DNA of 64,000 nucleotides from Sarcophilus harrisii (GCF_902635505.1 NC_045429.1:426029669-426093668), one strand, 5' to 3'. Shown: positions 33,800 through 45,306, counted from the stretch's first letter. The notes: a model not told the origin generated them from the letters alone. Program-made: numbers and translations.

Positions 33800-34730
33800 A
33801 CTCAATTCAGCAAGCATTAATTAAGTGCCTACTACATATGAGAAATTGGGATGGGTCTTCAGAATAAACATTAAAAAAAATACAGTCCTTGAGCCCTCAG
33901 AGAGTTTAGTCTGTTGGGGAAATACGGCATGTTCTGAAAAAAGGAGGATTCAGAGTAGAATGTGATGGGGACAAAGTGGAAAGCCAAAGTGCTCTCGGAA
34001 GGAGAGAAAAGAGAGGTTATTATTTTATTATTATTATTATTATAAACTTTCAGCTGGAATAATCAAGGGAAGCTTCATAATAGGAAACATTTATATAGCA
34101 CTTGAAGATTTGCAAAGCATTTGGAAGTAGCTGCCATTATCATACCCATTTTACAGATGAGGAAGGAACACGAGGCAGGCAGAGATTAAATGAATTGTCA
34201 GGGATTATACAGCTAGTAAACGTCTGAGGCCACATTTTCCAGCCCCTGATCCGATGCTCTAACCATTGTACCACCTGGTTGTCATCACCTGGACTGAATC
34301 TTGAAGAGGAAAAAAGATTTCAACAGAGAAAAATTTAAGTGATAGTGAGTTATAGGCAAGGGAGTGTGACCTATGTGAATATACAGAGTTGAAGGAGGAT
34401 GGGAGAAGATTGGGGAACAGCTGATAGTCATTTGACTAAATTACTCTGAAATACCTAGGATTATAGGCTGTAAGTAGACTATGAGACCTAAGGAATTTCT
34501 ATAAAGCCATTTAATCTCTTTAAGCAAGGGAATGACATAGACCTGCATACCAGGAAGATTATTTGGGCAATTATGTGAATAATGGACTAGAAAGAAGAAA
34601 AACTAGAAGCAGAGAGAGCCAGTCGGGAGGCTGTCACAATAACACAAGGTGGGCCTGAAGTCGAATTGTGGCAATATAAGCGAGACATGGAAGTGAGACA
34701 TTAGTCACAGTCACTCAGACAAGGCACAAG
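33800..34730 (-). mobile_element. L2 LINE 3' portion, with a MIR inside
   Basis: Antisense L2: 'attcagcaagcattaattaa', 'aatgacatagacctgcatac', 'gggcctgaagtcg'. The middle is taken by the MIR at 34075-34285. Confidence 0.6.
34075..34285 (-). mobile_element. MIR/THER SINE
   Basis: 'acatttatatagcacttgaa', 'cattttacagatgaggaagg', 'atacagctagtaaacgtctg'. Confidence 0.75.
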
Positions 34731-34849
34731 CTGGCTGCTCTGTGAAGGGGGCTGAGCCACTAATGACCTTGGGAGTTGTAGCTTTTCCTAATTTAGAAAG
34801 ATACAAAACTATCACAATCTCAGGACTGGAGGGTAAATTGAACTCAATA

Positions 34850-36208
34850 ATCCAATGTTCAATCAACTGGAAAACACAATTGCTTGAAAAGTTAAAATAG
34901 CCTAGTAGAATTGGGCCTGGATCAATATCTTATACCATATTACACAATAAATTCAAAAGGATACATTCTAGAATATCAAAGGCCATAGGATAAAAATTAG
35001 GAGAAAGGCAGATTATATATCTTTTATAGGCAAGAAGTGAGTAACAGATCAGTTCTCAACTAAACAGGAGAGGCAATTACAACAAATAATTGTGGTCACC
35101 AAAAATTGAAAAGCTTTTGCACAAGCAAATCTAATTAAGCTAGAATAAGAAGGGGAAAACCTTTTATATCAATTGTCTCTGATAAGGGTTTGATAGCCAA
35201 GGGATATACACTGTAATGGAAACATTTTAAACCCCAAAACTACTCCTTAGTAAAGAAATGGTGAAAGGATATAAATAGTTATCAGAAGAAAGATTACAAT
35301 CTATTAACAAGTATATTATAGAATGCATTAGAATCTAGATCATTAATTATAAGGACAACACATATCAAAATACAGATATAGCCAGAAATATTCATACCAA
35401 AAAAATTGGCAAAGATGACTAGAGATTGGAATAGCCATTGTTGGCAGAGGTCGGAATTTAAAAACAACTATATAGTGCATTATTGGGGGTGCTGTGAACT
35501 GGTGCAATCATCCTAAACACAATTTGGAATTAATATAAAGTAACAGAAATGTCCATATCCTCTAACATAGAGATTCCTCTGTTACTCATGTACCTCATTA
35601 CTGACAAAAAAGGGGGACTACATACATCAAAATATTTGTAGCAACACTTTTTGTGATATAAAAAAAAATTAGAAAAAATAAGTACATGTACATTGGGGAA
35701 TGACTAACAAATTGCGGTACATTAATATAATAGAATATTACTGTACTGTAAGAAATGACATATGTTGAACTGATGCTATGTGAATTCAATAGAACTAGGA
35801 GATCATTGTACACAGCAACAATAAGATTATATGATGATCAATTCTAGTAGACATGGCTCTTTTCAACAATGATATGATTCAGGCCAATTTCAACAGATTT
35901 GTGATGGAGAGAGCCATCTGCATCCAGAGAGAGGACTATAGGGACTGAATATGGATCACAACATAGTATTTTTACCTTTGTTGTTGTTGTTATTTGCTTT
36001 CCTGTTTTTTTGTTCTCCTTTTCAATCTGATTTTTCTTGTGCAACATGATAAATATGGAAATGTTTAGAAGAATTACACATGTTTAATCTGTATTGGATT
36101 ACTTGCTGTCTAGGGGAGGGCAGGGATGGAGGGAGAAAAATTAGGAACACAAGGTTTTGCAAGGGTGAATACTGAAAATTATCTTTGTATGTATTTTGAA
36201 AAAAAAAA
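34850..36208 (+). mobile_element. L1, ORF2 end and 3' UTR
   Basis: Plus-strand L1 running from the distal ORF2 region (ttgcacaagcaaatctaatt, tacattggggaatgactaac) into a 3' UTR (ggagagagccatctgcatcc, tgattttt cttgtgcaacatg) and a poly(A). Degenerate. Confidence 0.85.
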
Positions 36209-37925
36209 AAAACATGTGTGATGAAGCATGAAAAGACATACAAACTAAACCAAAATGAAATAAGAGCCAAGGCAAAATAATATACATGATTATAACAATG
36301 CAAAAACCAAATGGATGTTATGAAATTATAAGGGCAAGTATGACCTCAAAGAAGAGATAGGAGAAGATATTCTCCATTCCTTTGAACTTGTCCAGGTCCA
36401 TGGATATGTCCATTTTTTAATGTATTCATTAGCTTTGCTGAATTTTTTCTCTTCTTTTAAAAACAACCCAATTCTTTGTTATAAGGGATGACCGTGGAAA
36501 AGGGTAGGAGCAGGAAAACAAGAAATCTAGTGATATATAAGCAAGATTTCAATTAAAATCTATTTATTTATCTGAGACTGTCTCTTCTTACCTTACCCAG
36601 GCTGGAAGTGCAACAGGCGCTTATGGGCCTATCCTCGATTCTAACTGTATGGAAGTTTTAACTTGGTTCATTTTTCTGATTTGAGACAGTTTACCCCTCT
36701 TTAATCAGCCTGGTGGCCCTGCATTTGGGGGGGGCTTAAAAGTGTTGCCTTTCAATGAGTACACCTGATCAGAATTTGCCTTCTTATAGTCCAGAAGTTC
36801 TAAGCGCATGCAAATCCAGTGTTGTCCCACCCTACCCAGTAAAAAGGATTATAAAAATTTAATTTAATCTTTATTATTGTTATTTTTTAAAGAAAACTAT
36901 AGGACAGAAAGTTTGGTTTCTTTTCTTGCTGATACAGCAAGTCTACTAGAGACACAAAATGGGAGTCTGGGAGAGTCAAGAAGAACAGAAAGCAATGACT
37001 GCTTTGAGGAGAGGCAGTGGAAAGAATGCTTTTCAGAGGAACTGAATCGAAGTCTTGAAGCAGTTGGAGCCTTTTTCTTTTCCTTGTTCTGCTTAGTTTA
37101 TTTAAAAAGAAAAAGCATCATGAAACAACTAAATTATATATATTCCAAGAGAGGAATGGAGCAACAGTGAAGTTTTTCTACTCCTTTTCTCTTATGTACT
37201 ATTAGCACATGCAATAAGTGAAATTGTCTATTGCTAAATACTTCTCTTTCAAATTTTTTTTCTGGCTTTTTGTGCTTTTAAATTAGATTTTCTAGCTAAA
37301 GACAATTTAATTGTGTCCAGTTAGTATCTTTGCTATAGAGAGCTGGAAAGTCAATAGATAAATGACACACAATCCAAGTTTCTGAGAAACTTCGTTTCAA
37401 AAGATTGCCTGCTTTGGAGTCGGATCAGAGCTTTTGTTAATAATCTGCTTTGTTCAGCTTTATAACCAGAGAAAAAGGAAGCAATGGGGCTATGAGACCC
37501 CTGCCTAAACTAAAAACCTCAAGAACTCAATTTTCTTATCTCCTAGCAGAAAGGTTGCTCTGAGTAAGAATCCTTTGGATTTTCTCCACCCTCCAGGAGG
37601 CGAGGGAAAGGGAGTAGAGAAGGTCAGCCCCTGGGCCAGTTCCATTGGAAAGTGATAAACGTGGTCAGAGAGTCAGATCACTCACTCCTTCAAAGAAAAG
37701 GGTAGAAAAGTGTTCTTCAGCCATATTGCTTTACATAAAAAAGAGAGATGTGAGGAAGGTAGAATTGATGGGAATTTCATCTATTTAGATGGGGGTGGAG
37801 GATTGGGGAAGAGATGTTTCAACTCTGCTGAGGTTCTATAAATACCACTTCCAGCATTGACTAGCAGTAATGAAGTAAGGATTTACTAAGATTTCCCAAT
37901 CCCTGGTTACCTAAATTTACATCTT

Positions 37926-37997
37926 AAAAAAAAAAAAAAGAAAGAAAAGAAAAGAAAGAAAGAAAGAAAAGAAAGGAGGAAGGAAAGAAAGAAAAAA
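37926..37997 (+). repeat. Polypurine (GAAA)n-rich tract
   Basis: About 70 bp almost entirely A and G on the plus strand. Confidence 0.9.
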
Positions 37998-38258
37998 CCC
38001 TGGGAATTTCCAAGATTTTTAATGTAACTAAATCTGAGAAATTTTTCTCCCTCTCCCCGTTTCAGAGAAATTTTCATGTTTTGCAGAAATCGTCAGTTTA
38101 ATCTTGAAAAAGAAAAATAAAATTCTTAAGTATGGGAATTTACTTCTGAATGGGAAAGGGGGAGCTCTCATGTGCTGTGTTTTCTTATAACATCCATGAG
38201 TTCCACACATTATTAAAGAAACTTCATATTAGTTTCTCTCTCCCACTTGGGTCATCTT

Positions 38259-38525
38259 TTTTCTTCCTTTTGTTCCTTCCTTTCTTCCTATCTTTCTTTT
38301 TTCCTCCTTCCATCTTTCTGTGTTTCTGTCTCTCTCCTCCTGTCTTGCTTCCCTCCCTTGGTCTTCCTCAGTCTCTGTTACACACACTCTCCTCTCCCTC
38401 TCCTCCCCTTTCCCCTCCCCTCTTCTATTCCCCTCTCCCCTTCTCCTCTCCCCTCTCCCCTCTCTTCTCCCTTCTCCTTTCTCCTCCCCTCTCCCTTCTC
38501 CTCTCCTTTTCCTTCTTTTCTTCCA
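38259..38525 (+). repeat. Polypyrimidine tract, about 265 bp
   Basis: C and T make up nearly all of the plus strand, with clustered (CTCCC)n motifs after 38390. The four overlapping open frames here come from its composition. Confidence 0.92.
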
Positions 38526-38539
38526 CATCCTAGTGATAA

Positions 38540-38760
38540 AGTACTAGTCATGGACCTAAATTCAGTGTTGCTCCAGACTCTTAGCTGTGTGATCCTGAGC
38601 AAATCACATAATCTCTGCCAACCTCAATTTTCTCATCTATAAAATGGAAATAGTAATAGAATCTACCTACCAAGGATATTGTGACAGTCAAATGAGACAA
38701 TATGTAAAGCACTTTGCAAAGTTTAAACTGTTACATAAGTGCTAGCTATCATTATTTTTG
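38540..38760 (+). mobile_element. MIR/THER SINE
   Basis: 'tagctgtgtgatcctgagca', 'ttttctcatctataaaatgg', 'gtaaagcactttgcaaagtt'. Confidence 0.8.
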
Positions 38761-39223
38761 AGTCATCACATTCTGAATTCCTTCCCTAAATGAGTCAATA
38801 ATTTTTTAAATTTCAAAATATCATTTCTATGTTGGGTAAAAATGACTTTATTTCCCACAGAAATTGAAGCAAAAGTTCATAATGCCTTAAACATCACAGG
38901 TGCTTAGCAAATGTATATGGATTGTCTTTTCCAGTTTATACTTTTTTCCTAACTTCTTCACAGTCCAAAGTTTACCTATTCCTGACTTTGATTCATAATA
39001 TAAAACAATTTCTCTATGACATACAGGCCAGATATGGATTTAAAAAAAAAAAAAGTTTAATCCTTTTAGAGTGAAAAAAAAAAGAGCAAGACACTACATA
39101 ATTTCTTAGTTTACTTCCTCAAAGTACCTGCTCAAAATTTGGCAAGGAGAGGAAGATAAAAATGTAAATCAGGTATTTATAGTTTAGTAGTTAAAAAAGG
39201 AAAAATAAAAGTTAAAAACCTAC
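38761..39223. other. No recognised feature
   Basis: AT-rich. Lies between the MIR and the predicted CTSS exon 1. Confidence 0.5.
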
Positions 39224-39292
39224 CTCAAGAGGTTAGCAGGTGAACTCTTGGAATCCTGGAATATCATGGGCTAACACCAGAGACTTCAGAGT
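39224..39292 (-). other. CTSS: Predicted CTSS non-coding exon 1
   Basis: On the minus strand the sequence ends in a strong donor, CTTGAG|GTAGGT (exon end 39224). A TATA-like TTATTTAAAA at about 39327-39317 would place the start near 39292. An ISRE and a PU.1-type site lie just upstream. Cathepsin S genes have a 5'-UTR-only first exon, and the coding exon 2 at 33763 starts right at its acceptor, so such an exon must exist upstream. Its position here is inference from donor and promoter motifs. Confidence 0.5.
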
Positions 39293-39355
39293 AACAAGAG
39301 ATTTGCAGAATTCACTTTTAAATAATTAGAACTTGTCACATGAGCTCTACATAAT

Positions 39356-39385
39356 GAGGAAGCAAAATGATTTCACTTTCATTTC
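39356..39385 (-). promoter_or_regulatory. CTSS: ISRE (39371-39385) and PU.1/ETS site (39356-39363), candidate CTSS promoter
   Basis: The minus strand reads GAAATGAAAGTGAAA, a full match to the IRF/ISRE consensus GAAANNGAAANNGAAA. The plus strand reads GAGGAAGC, a PU.1-type ETS core, 7 bp away. Mammalian CTSS is induced by interferon-gamma through IRF1 and expressed in myeloid cells, which fits this pairing. Occupancy is inferred. Confidence 0.6.
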
Positions 39386-39482
39386 ATGATTACCTTGGTC
39401 AACAGCCTCCTACTACTTCCTAGGGTTTTGTGTTTTTTCCCCCCATAACAGTGTGCTAACTGTTCAGACTGGTGAATCTAAT

Positions 39483-39660
39483 CAGGGGTCCTCCAACTAT
39501 GGCAGATGCAGCAGCTGAGGACGTTTATCCCCCTCACCCAATGAAGTTTCTTTATTTAAAGGCCCACAAAACAAAGTTTTTGTTTTAACTATAGTCTGGT
39601 CCTCCAACAGTCTGAGGGACAGTGAGCTGGCCCCCTATTTAAAGAGTTTGAGGACCCCTG
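39483..39660. mobile_element. hAT-type MITE (OposCharlie-like), 178 bp
   Basis: Begins CAGGGGTCCTCCAACTATGG and ends TTTGAGGACCCCTG, a terminal inverted repeat of about 15 bp with one mismatch. The inside (gaggacgtttatccccctca, tttaaaggcccacaaaacaa, tctgagggacagtgagctgg) is typical of short non-autonomous hAT copies in marsupials. No transposase. A clean 8-bp target duplication is not visible. It lies about 100 bp upstream of the candidate CTSS promoter. Confidence 0.85.
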
Positions 39661-39857
39661 AAATGGTCATTTTCTCCAGTGCTTTTTCTCTAGTTATAGA
39701 GCACACAACTTGAGACGAGTAAAAAACACCCAAAAAAGCAGCCAAATGAACTTGTTCTTGAATTTTTCCCTAGATCCCTTCTCCTTTCTCCAGAGCTAGT
39801 GGTGCAAAAGGCTAAGCTTCATTTTCTTTTCTTTTCTGTTTGTTTGTTTGTGTTTTT

Positions 39858-39953
39858 GGAGCAGTTGGGGTCAAGTAATTTGCCCAGAGTCACACAGCTA
39901 ATAAGTGTCTGAGGTCGCATTTGAACTCGGGTCCTCCTGATTGCAGGCTAGCC
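39858..39953 (-). mobile_element. Truncated tRNA-type SINE
   Basis: 'ttggggtcaagtaatttgcc', 'cagagtcacacagctaataa', 'gtcgcatttgaactcgggtc'. Only the 3' part is present. Confidence 0.8.
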
Positions 39954-39992
39954 CCATTTTAGGTAGATATGAACATTTAAAATGAAACTCCT

Positions 39993-40467
39993 TGTAATGT
40001 TCTGGTTGGCTTTCTGGAGGTCTGGGACCAGCCTTCGTTTCAGCCGAGTAATGACCATGAGAACAGCCAGGGATAAAATCCAAAAGTCTTTATTGTCTCC
40101 TTCACAGTCTGTCTCTTTGCCTGGAGCACAGGCTAGTTTTTTGGAGGCCCTTCAGAAGGGCCTTAGTCTCAGTGGGGGAAGCAAGAGGATAGGCCAGCCC
40201 CCTCGAGGGTGATGAAGATGGAATGTCTCTCTGAGTCTGTTTGAATTCTCCTCTAGGTCTCTTAAATACAACTAAATCCATTCATCATACTTAGTATACT
40301 TAGTATAAGCTGATCATTATGTCACTAGGGAACTATTATTTGTTTAAGATTAATTCAATCATACTGAACTAGAGAACTCACATGCTAAACTAGATAACCA
40401 TTGTCTTATCAATTCCACTAAGAATCCTTGTTTCAGGTACATTTCTCCAGAATTCTGGCCCATTACA
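39993..40467 (-). mobile_element. Solo LTR fossil, 475 bp
   Basis: Starts TGTAATG and ends CATTACA, a 7-bp inverted terminus. It is flanked by actcct (39987-39992) and gctcct (40468-40473), a 6-bp target duplication with one difference. An AATAAA on the minus strand (40094-40089) sets the orientation. No internal element accompanies it, so it looks like a solo LTR left by LTR-LTR recombination. The family resembles marsupial endogenous-retrovirus LTRs; class not assigned with certainty. Confidence 0.75.
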
Positions 40468-40473
40468 GCTCCT

Positions 40474-40634
40474 GAAATTCCATCACCTCCATGTGGTCTT
40501 TCCAGAGTTGCCAATTTGCTTCCTCTCGATAATTCTTTACCTTTAATCTTGGATATGGAATGCCTTGTCTTGGCTACATTTCCCAGCCCTCATCTCAGTG
40601 TGTTAGTTCTTGATCCCACCAACATAATAATTTT
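40474..40634. other. No recognised feature
   Basis: Short unassigned spacer between the solo LTR and the L1. Confidence 0.4.
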
Positions 40635-41030
40635 TAAAAAAATATATATTTTTTATTCATTATAATAACTTTTATTCACAGAACCCATGCCAGGGTAATT
40701 TTTTTTTTTTTTACAACATTATCCCTTGCACTCACTTTTGTTCCGATTTTCCCCCTCTCTCCCTCCACCCCCTCCCCTAGATGGCAAGCAGTCCTATACA
40801 TGTTAAATATGTCGCAGTATATCTTAGATACAATATATGTGTGCAGAACCGAACAGTTCTCTTGTTTTTTTTTTTTGTTTTTTTTTTTTATTTAATAGCC
40901 TTTTATTTACAGGATATATACATGGGTAACTTTACAGGATTAACAATTGCCAAACCTCTTGTTCCGATTTTCAAACAGTTCTCTTGTTGCACAGGGAGAA
41001 TTGGATTCAGAAGAGTACATTCACTTTTGA
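40635..41030 (-). mobile_element. L1 3' end, interrupted by a second L1
   Basis: Antisense: 'aataacttttattcacagaa', 'ccatgccagggtaatttttt', 'cattatcccttgcactcact', then after the inner insertion 'ttgttgcacagggagaattg'. Confidence 0.88.
40865..40973 (-). mobile_element. 109-bp L1 3' end inserted in the L1
   Basis: Antisense tail: poly(T), 'tttatttaatagccttttat', 'ttacaggatatatacatggg', 'ttgccaaacctcttgttccg'. A perfect 13-bp duplication, AACAGTTCTCTTG, flanks it at 40852-40864 and 40974-40986. Confidence 0.92.
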
Positions 41031-41074
41031 TATAAATAAAATATAACTCCTTTCTAACACTAGTATTGGATGGA

Positions 41075-41255
41075 ATGGGGGTCAGGCATGATACTTAACC
41101 CCATTTGCCTCCATTCTTCCTCTATAAAATGTGCTGGAGAAGGAAATGGCAAACCTCTAGGATCTTTGCCAAAAAATAACAAAACACAAAAAAACCCAAA
41201 CCCAAAATGGGGTCATGAAGAGTCAGACATAACTGAAATGACCAAACAACAACAA
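41075..41255 (+). mobile_element. SINE with RTE-type tail
   Basis: 'cctctataaaatgtgctgga', 'gaaggaaatggcaaacctct', 'aagagtcagacataactgaa', then (CAA)n. Confidence 0.75.
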
Positions 41256-41384
41256 TTATTTTGATCCATTTAGAAGGTTCTGAATATGGGCGTTTGGATC
41301 TTTTGTGTGTCTTCTTCCTTATTTTGTTTAAGCTCTGCCCTGATAAGAAATCATAAAAATAACATTATGTTATAACCTGAATTA

Positions 41385-41475
41385 TTACATTGATTAATCA
41401 GTCAGTTAACATTTTTCAAAGGTCTACCATGTGCATAAATATGGTAAAGACGTAAAAGAAAGACTATCGTCCTTG
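41385..41475 (-). mobile_element. L2 3'-end fragment
   Basis: 'ttaatcagtcagttaacatt', then 'aaaggtctaccatgtgcata'. Confidence 0.5.
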
Positions 41476-42329
41476 TTCTTTTATTATTAAAAAAAAATGA
41501 TGACTTCGGTAAGAAAAATTGATCCAGATTTTAAAAAATCAGAATATCTATAAAGCAACATGTCGATGATCTAGGACTGATCTTGAAGACATATGTATGC
41601 TAATTTCCCTCTGGGCTCCCCTTTCTCCCCTAAGAGGAAGAGACAGCTAAGAGATGGGAAATTTCAGAAGAGGGAAAATGATTTATTATATATTATGTAC
41701 AATGCTGTAAATGTGATTATAAGGCAAAATGCCCCCTGATTGTAACCTATTTTTGAAGTGTTTCATTCAGATTCACTGTTTTTGAACATATGATAAAGAT
41801 ATACAAAATGCAGCTGCTATACCACAAACATGAAACAGGAAAGCACAATGCCCTCACTCATGAGATGGAACAACTTCTCACAAAAAAGTAAAAAAAAAAG
41901 TTCTTCTTTTTACATCCTGTTGGACCAGACATGAAAAGAGCTGGTTGAATGGGACATTATGGTCAACAAATCAGAGAAGAGAAGAAGATGGAGAGCATGG
42001 AGAGAACCACAGAAGCTTGGGGAAAGGGAGATGGGGAAAAGGGAGGACTTACAGCAAAAGATGACCCAGAGCTATCTCTTCTTTGGCAGAAGACAAGTTA
42101 AACAAAAATTTTAGTGAGTAACTAATGTACATGATGGTATCAAAGACAATTGAAATGGGGACTAACGTGCATAAATCAGTGTGTCCATCATAGTTGGTGC
42201 TGGGATAGATAAAAAGTTTAGGTAAGAGTCTGTCCTTACTCTGATAGTGCACAGTCAAGCAGAAGACAATACATCTATAAATATAATGCTTACACATTAT
42301 ATAGGATAAATGCAGCAAAAAGGAGAAAA
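41476..42329. other. No recognised feature
   Basis: Intergenic. The minus-strand open frame at 42049-42318 has no family match. Confidence 0.45.
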
Positions 42330-42575
42330 ATATCAGTTATGAACTGGACAGGGGAAGAGAGTTACTGATTCAGTGGATCAAGAAGAGATGGAAATATTTG
42401 AGTTTAGTTTTCAGTGATGGGTAATAATTCAGTATACAAAGAGGAAGGTGGAAAATTCCAGTTATGAGTGAAGGTATGGAAGTGAGAAAATGCAGTTTAG
42501 GGCCCAAGGAGAAGTCTAGTTAATAAGAGATAAGACTGGAAAGATATGATGGCACTAGATTGGGCAGCACTCTTT

Positions 42576-45306
42576 TTTAAAAATTTAATTTAAATTTTTT
42601 ATTAAAGTTTTTTTATTTTTTAAAACATATGCATGGACAATTCTTCAACATTATCCCTTGCAAAACCCTGTGTTCCAATTTCCTTCCCCTTCCCTCACAC
42701 CCTCCCCTTGATGGCAGGTATTACAATATATGTTAAACATGATAGGAATACATGTTAAATCCAATATATGTACACATATTTTTACAACCATCGTGCTGCA
42801 CAAGAAAAAAAGAGAAGCAAAATAAAATGCAAGCAAACAACAACAGAAAGAGTGAGAATGCTATGTTGTGTTCCACACTCAGTTCCCTCAGTCCCCTCTC
42901 TTCTTCATCCCTGCACAATTGGAACTGGCCCGAATCATCTCGTTGTTGAAGAGAGCTACATCCATCAGACTTGATCATTGCATAATCTTGTTGTTGCTAT
43001 CATGTCCTGGTTCTGCTCATTTCATTCAGCATCAGTTCATGTAAGTCTTTCCAGGCCTCTCTGAAATCATCCTGTTGATTGTTTCTTACAGAACAATAAT
43101 ATTCCATAATATTAATGTACCATAATTTATTCAGCCATTCTCCAATTAATGGGCATCCACTCAGTTTCCAGTTCCTTGCCACTATAAAAAGGGCTGCTAC
43201 AAACATTTTTGCATGTGTGGGTTCCTTTTCTTCCTTTAATATCTCTTTGAGATATAAGCCCAGTAGTAGAACTGCTGTGTTTCTGGTATGCATAGTTTGA
43301 TAACTTTTTGAGCATAGTTCCAAATTGCTCTCCAGAATGGTTGGATCTGTTTACAGCTCCACCAACAATGTATCAGTGTCTCACTTTTTCCACATCCCCT
43401 CCAACATTCGTTGTTATATTTTCCTGTCATCTTAGCCAATCTGACAGGTATGTAGTGGTACCTCAGAGTTGTCTTAATTTGCATTTCTCTGATCAATAGT
43501 GCTTTGGAGTACCTTTTCATATGACTAGAAATAGTTTCAATTTCTTCATCTGAAAATTCTCTGTTCATATCCTTTGACCGTTTATCAATTGGAGAATGGC
43601 TTGAATTCTTATAACTTTGATTCAATTATAGTTTTAGAAATGAAGCCTTTATCAGAATACTTAAATGTAAAAATGTTTTCCCAATTTATTGCTTCCCTTC
43701 TAATCTTGTCTGCATTAGTTTTATTTGTACAAAAGACTTTTTAACTTACTATCAAAATTATCTTGTTTGTGATCAATAATGATCTTCTGTTCTTCTTTGG
43801 TCACAAATTCCTTTCTCCCCCACAAATCTGAGAGGTAAACTCTCCTATGTTCTTCTAATTTGTTTATAATATCATTCTTTACATCTAAATCATGAACCCA
43901 TTTTGACTTATCTTGATATATATACAGTGTTAGGTGTGGATCAATGCCTAGTTTCTGCCATACTAGTTTCCAATTTCCCAGCTGTTTTAGTCAAATAGTG
44001 AGTTCTTAATGCAAAAGCTGGAGTCTTTGGGTTTGTCAAATACTAGATTGCTATAGTTATTGACTATTTTGTTCTGTGAACCTAACCTATTCCACTGATC
44101 AACTAGTCTGTTTCTTAGCCAGTACCAAATGGTTTTGATGACTACTGCTTTATAATATAGTTTTAGATGTGGTACAGGTAGGCCACATTAATTTGCTTTT
44201 TTTTTTTTTTCATTAATTCCCTTGACATTCTTGACCTTTTGTTCTTCCAGATGAATTTTGTTTTTTTTTTCTAGATCAGTAAAAATAGTTTCTTGGGAGT
44301 TTGATTGGTATAGTACTAAATAAGTAGATTAGTTTAGGGAGTATTGCCATCTTTATTGTATTTGCTCAGCCTATCCAAGAGCACTTAATATTTTTCCAGT
44401 TGCTTAGATCTGACTTTATTTGTGTGGAAAATGTTTGTCGTTTTGCTCATATAGTTCCTGACTTTTCTTTGGCAGATAGATTCCCACATACTATTGATAG
44501 TTATATTAAATGGAATTTCTCTTTGTATCTCTTGCTGTTGGATTTTGTTAGTGATGTATAAAAATGCTGATGATTTATGTGGATTTATTTTGTATCCTGC
44601 AACTTTGCTAAATTTGTGGATTATTTCTAATAGATTTTTTTAGTTGATTCTCTAGGGTTCTCTAAGTACACCATGATATCATCAGTAAAGAGTGATACTT
44701 TGGTTTCCTCATTACCTACTCTAATTCCTTCAATATCTTTTTCTTCTTATTGCCAAAGCTAGCCTTTCTAATACAATATTGAATAGTAATAGTGATAGTG
44801 AGCAACCTTGTTTCACACGTGATCTTATTGGGAATGGTTCCAGTTTATTCCCATTACATATGATGCTTGCTCATGGTTTTAAATAGATGCTACTGACTAT
44901 TTTAAGGAAAATTTCGCTTATTCCTATACTCTCTAGTGTTTTTAATAGGAATAAATGTTGGATTTTATCAAATGCTTTTTCTGCATCTATTAAGATGATC
45001 ATATGATTTTTGTTAGTTTGGTTATTGATATAATCAATTCTGACAGTAATTTTTCTAATATTGAAACAACCCTACATTCCTGGTATAAATCCTACTTGGT
45101 CATGGTATATTATTCTGGGGATGACTTTCTGTAATCTTTTCACTAATATTTTATTTAAGATTTTTGCCTCAATATTCATTAAGGAAATTGGTCTATAATT
45201 TTCTTTCTTTCTTTTCATCCTTTCATCTTGGATTAGGTATCAGTACCATATCTGTCACAAAAGGAATTGGTATAAGTCCTTCTTTTCCTAATTTTTCAAA
45301 TTTTGT
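42576..45306 (-). mobile_element. L1, about 2.7 kb of ORF2 plus 3' UTR
   Basis: The longest L1 in the window. On the minus strand, codons from 43625 down give MNQSYKNSSHSPIDKRSKDM, then HMKRYSKALLIREMQIKTTL, RYHYIPVRLAKMTGKYNNEC and WRGCGKSETLIHCWWSCKQI, the conserved distal L1 ORF2. Further ORF2 (RT side) continues to about 45.3 kb with stops and frame changes. Flanks gcagcactctt and tgcaatactctt suggest a decayed target duplication. Confidence 0.92.

Larger units (their letters stand above)
33766..39223 (-). other. CTSS: CTSS intron 1 (if exon 1 is as predicted)
   Basis: 5.4 kb containing L2 and MIR (33800-34730), L1 (34850-36208), a polypurine tract (37926-37997), a long polypyrimidine tract (38259-38525) and a MIR (38540-38760). 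36.2-37.9 kb shows no recognised element; an open frame at 36877-37170 (+) has no family match. Confidence 0.6.

Noticed and set aside
36877-37170. 97-codon plus-strand open frame with a hydrophobic stretch
   Set aside because: Lies in predicted CTSS intron 1, matches no family I know, and shows no promoter or splice evidence.
37386-37398. GAAACTTCGTTTC as an interferon-response element
   Set aside because: It is an inverted pair with the wrong arrangement for IRF dimers; the ISRE at 39371-39385 fits far better.
38150-38642. Several overlapping open frames of 75-131 codons on both strands
   Set aside because: Produced by the polypyrimidine tract; the translations are Ser/Pro/Leu/Phe or Arg/Glu/Gly low complexity.
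43236-43625. 129-codon minus-strand open frame as a host gene
   Set aside because: It is the conserved distal part of L1 ORF2 (HMKRYSK, IREMQIKTT, WRGCGKSETLIHCWW).
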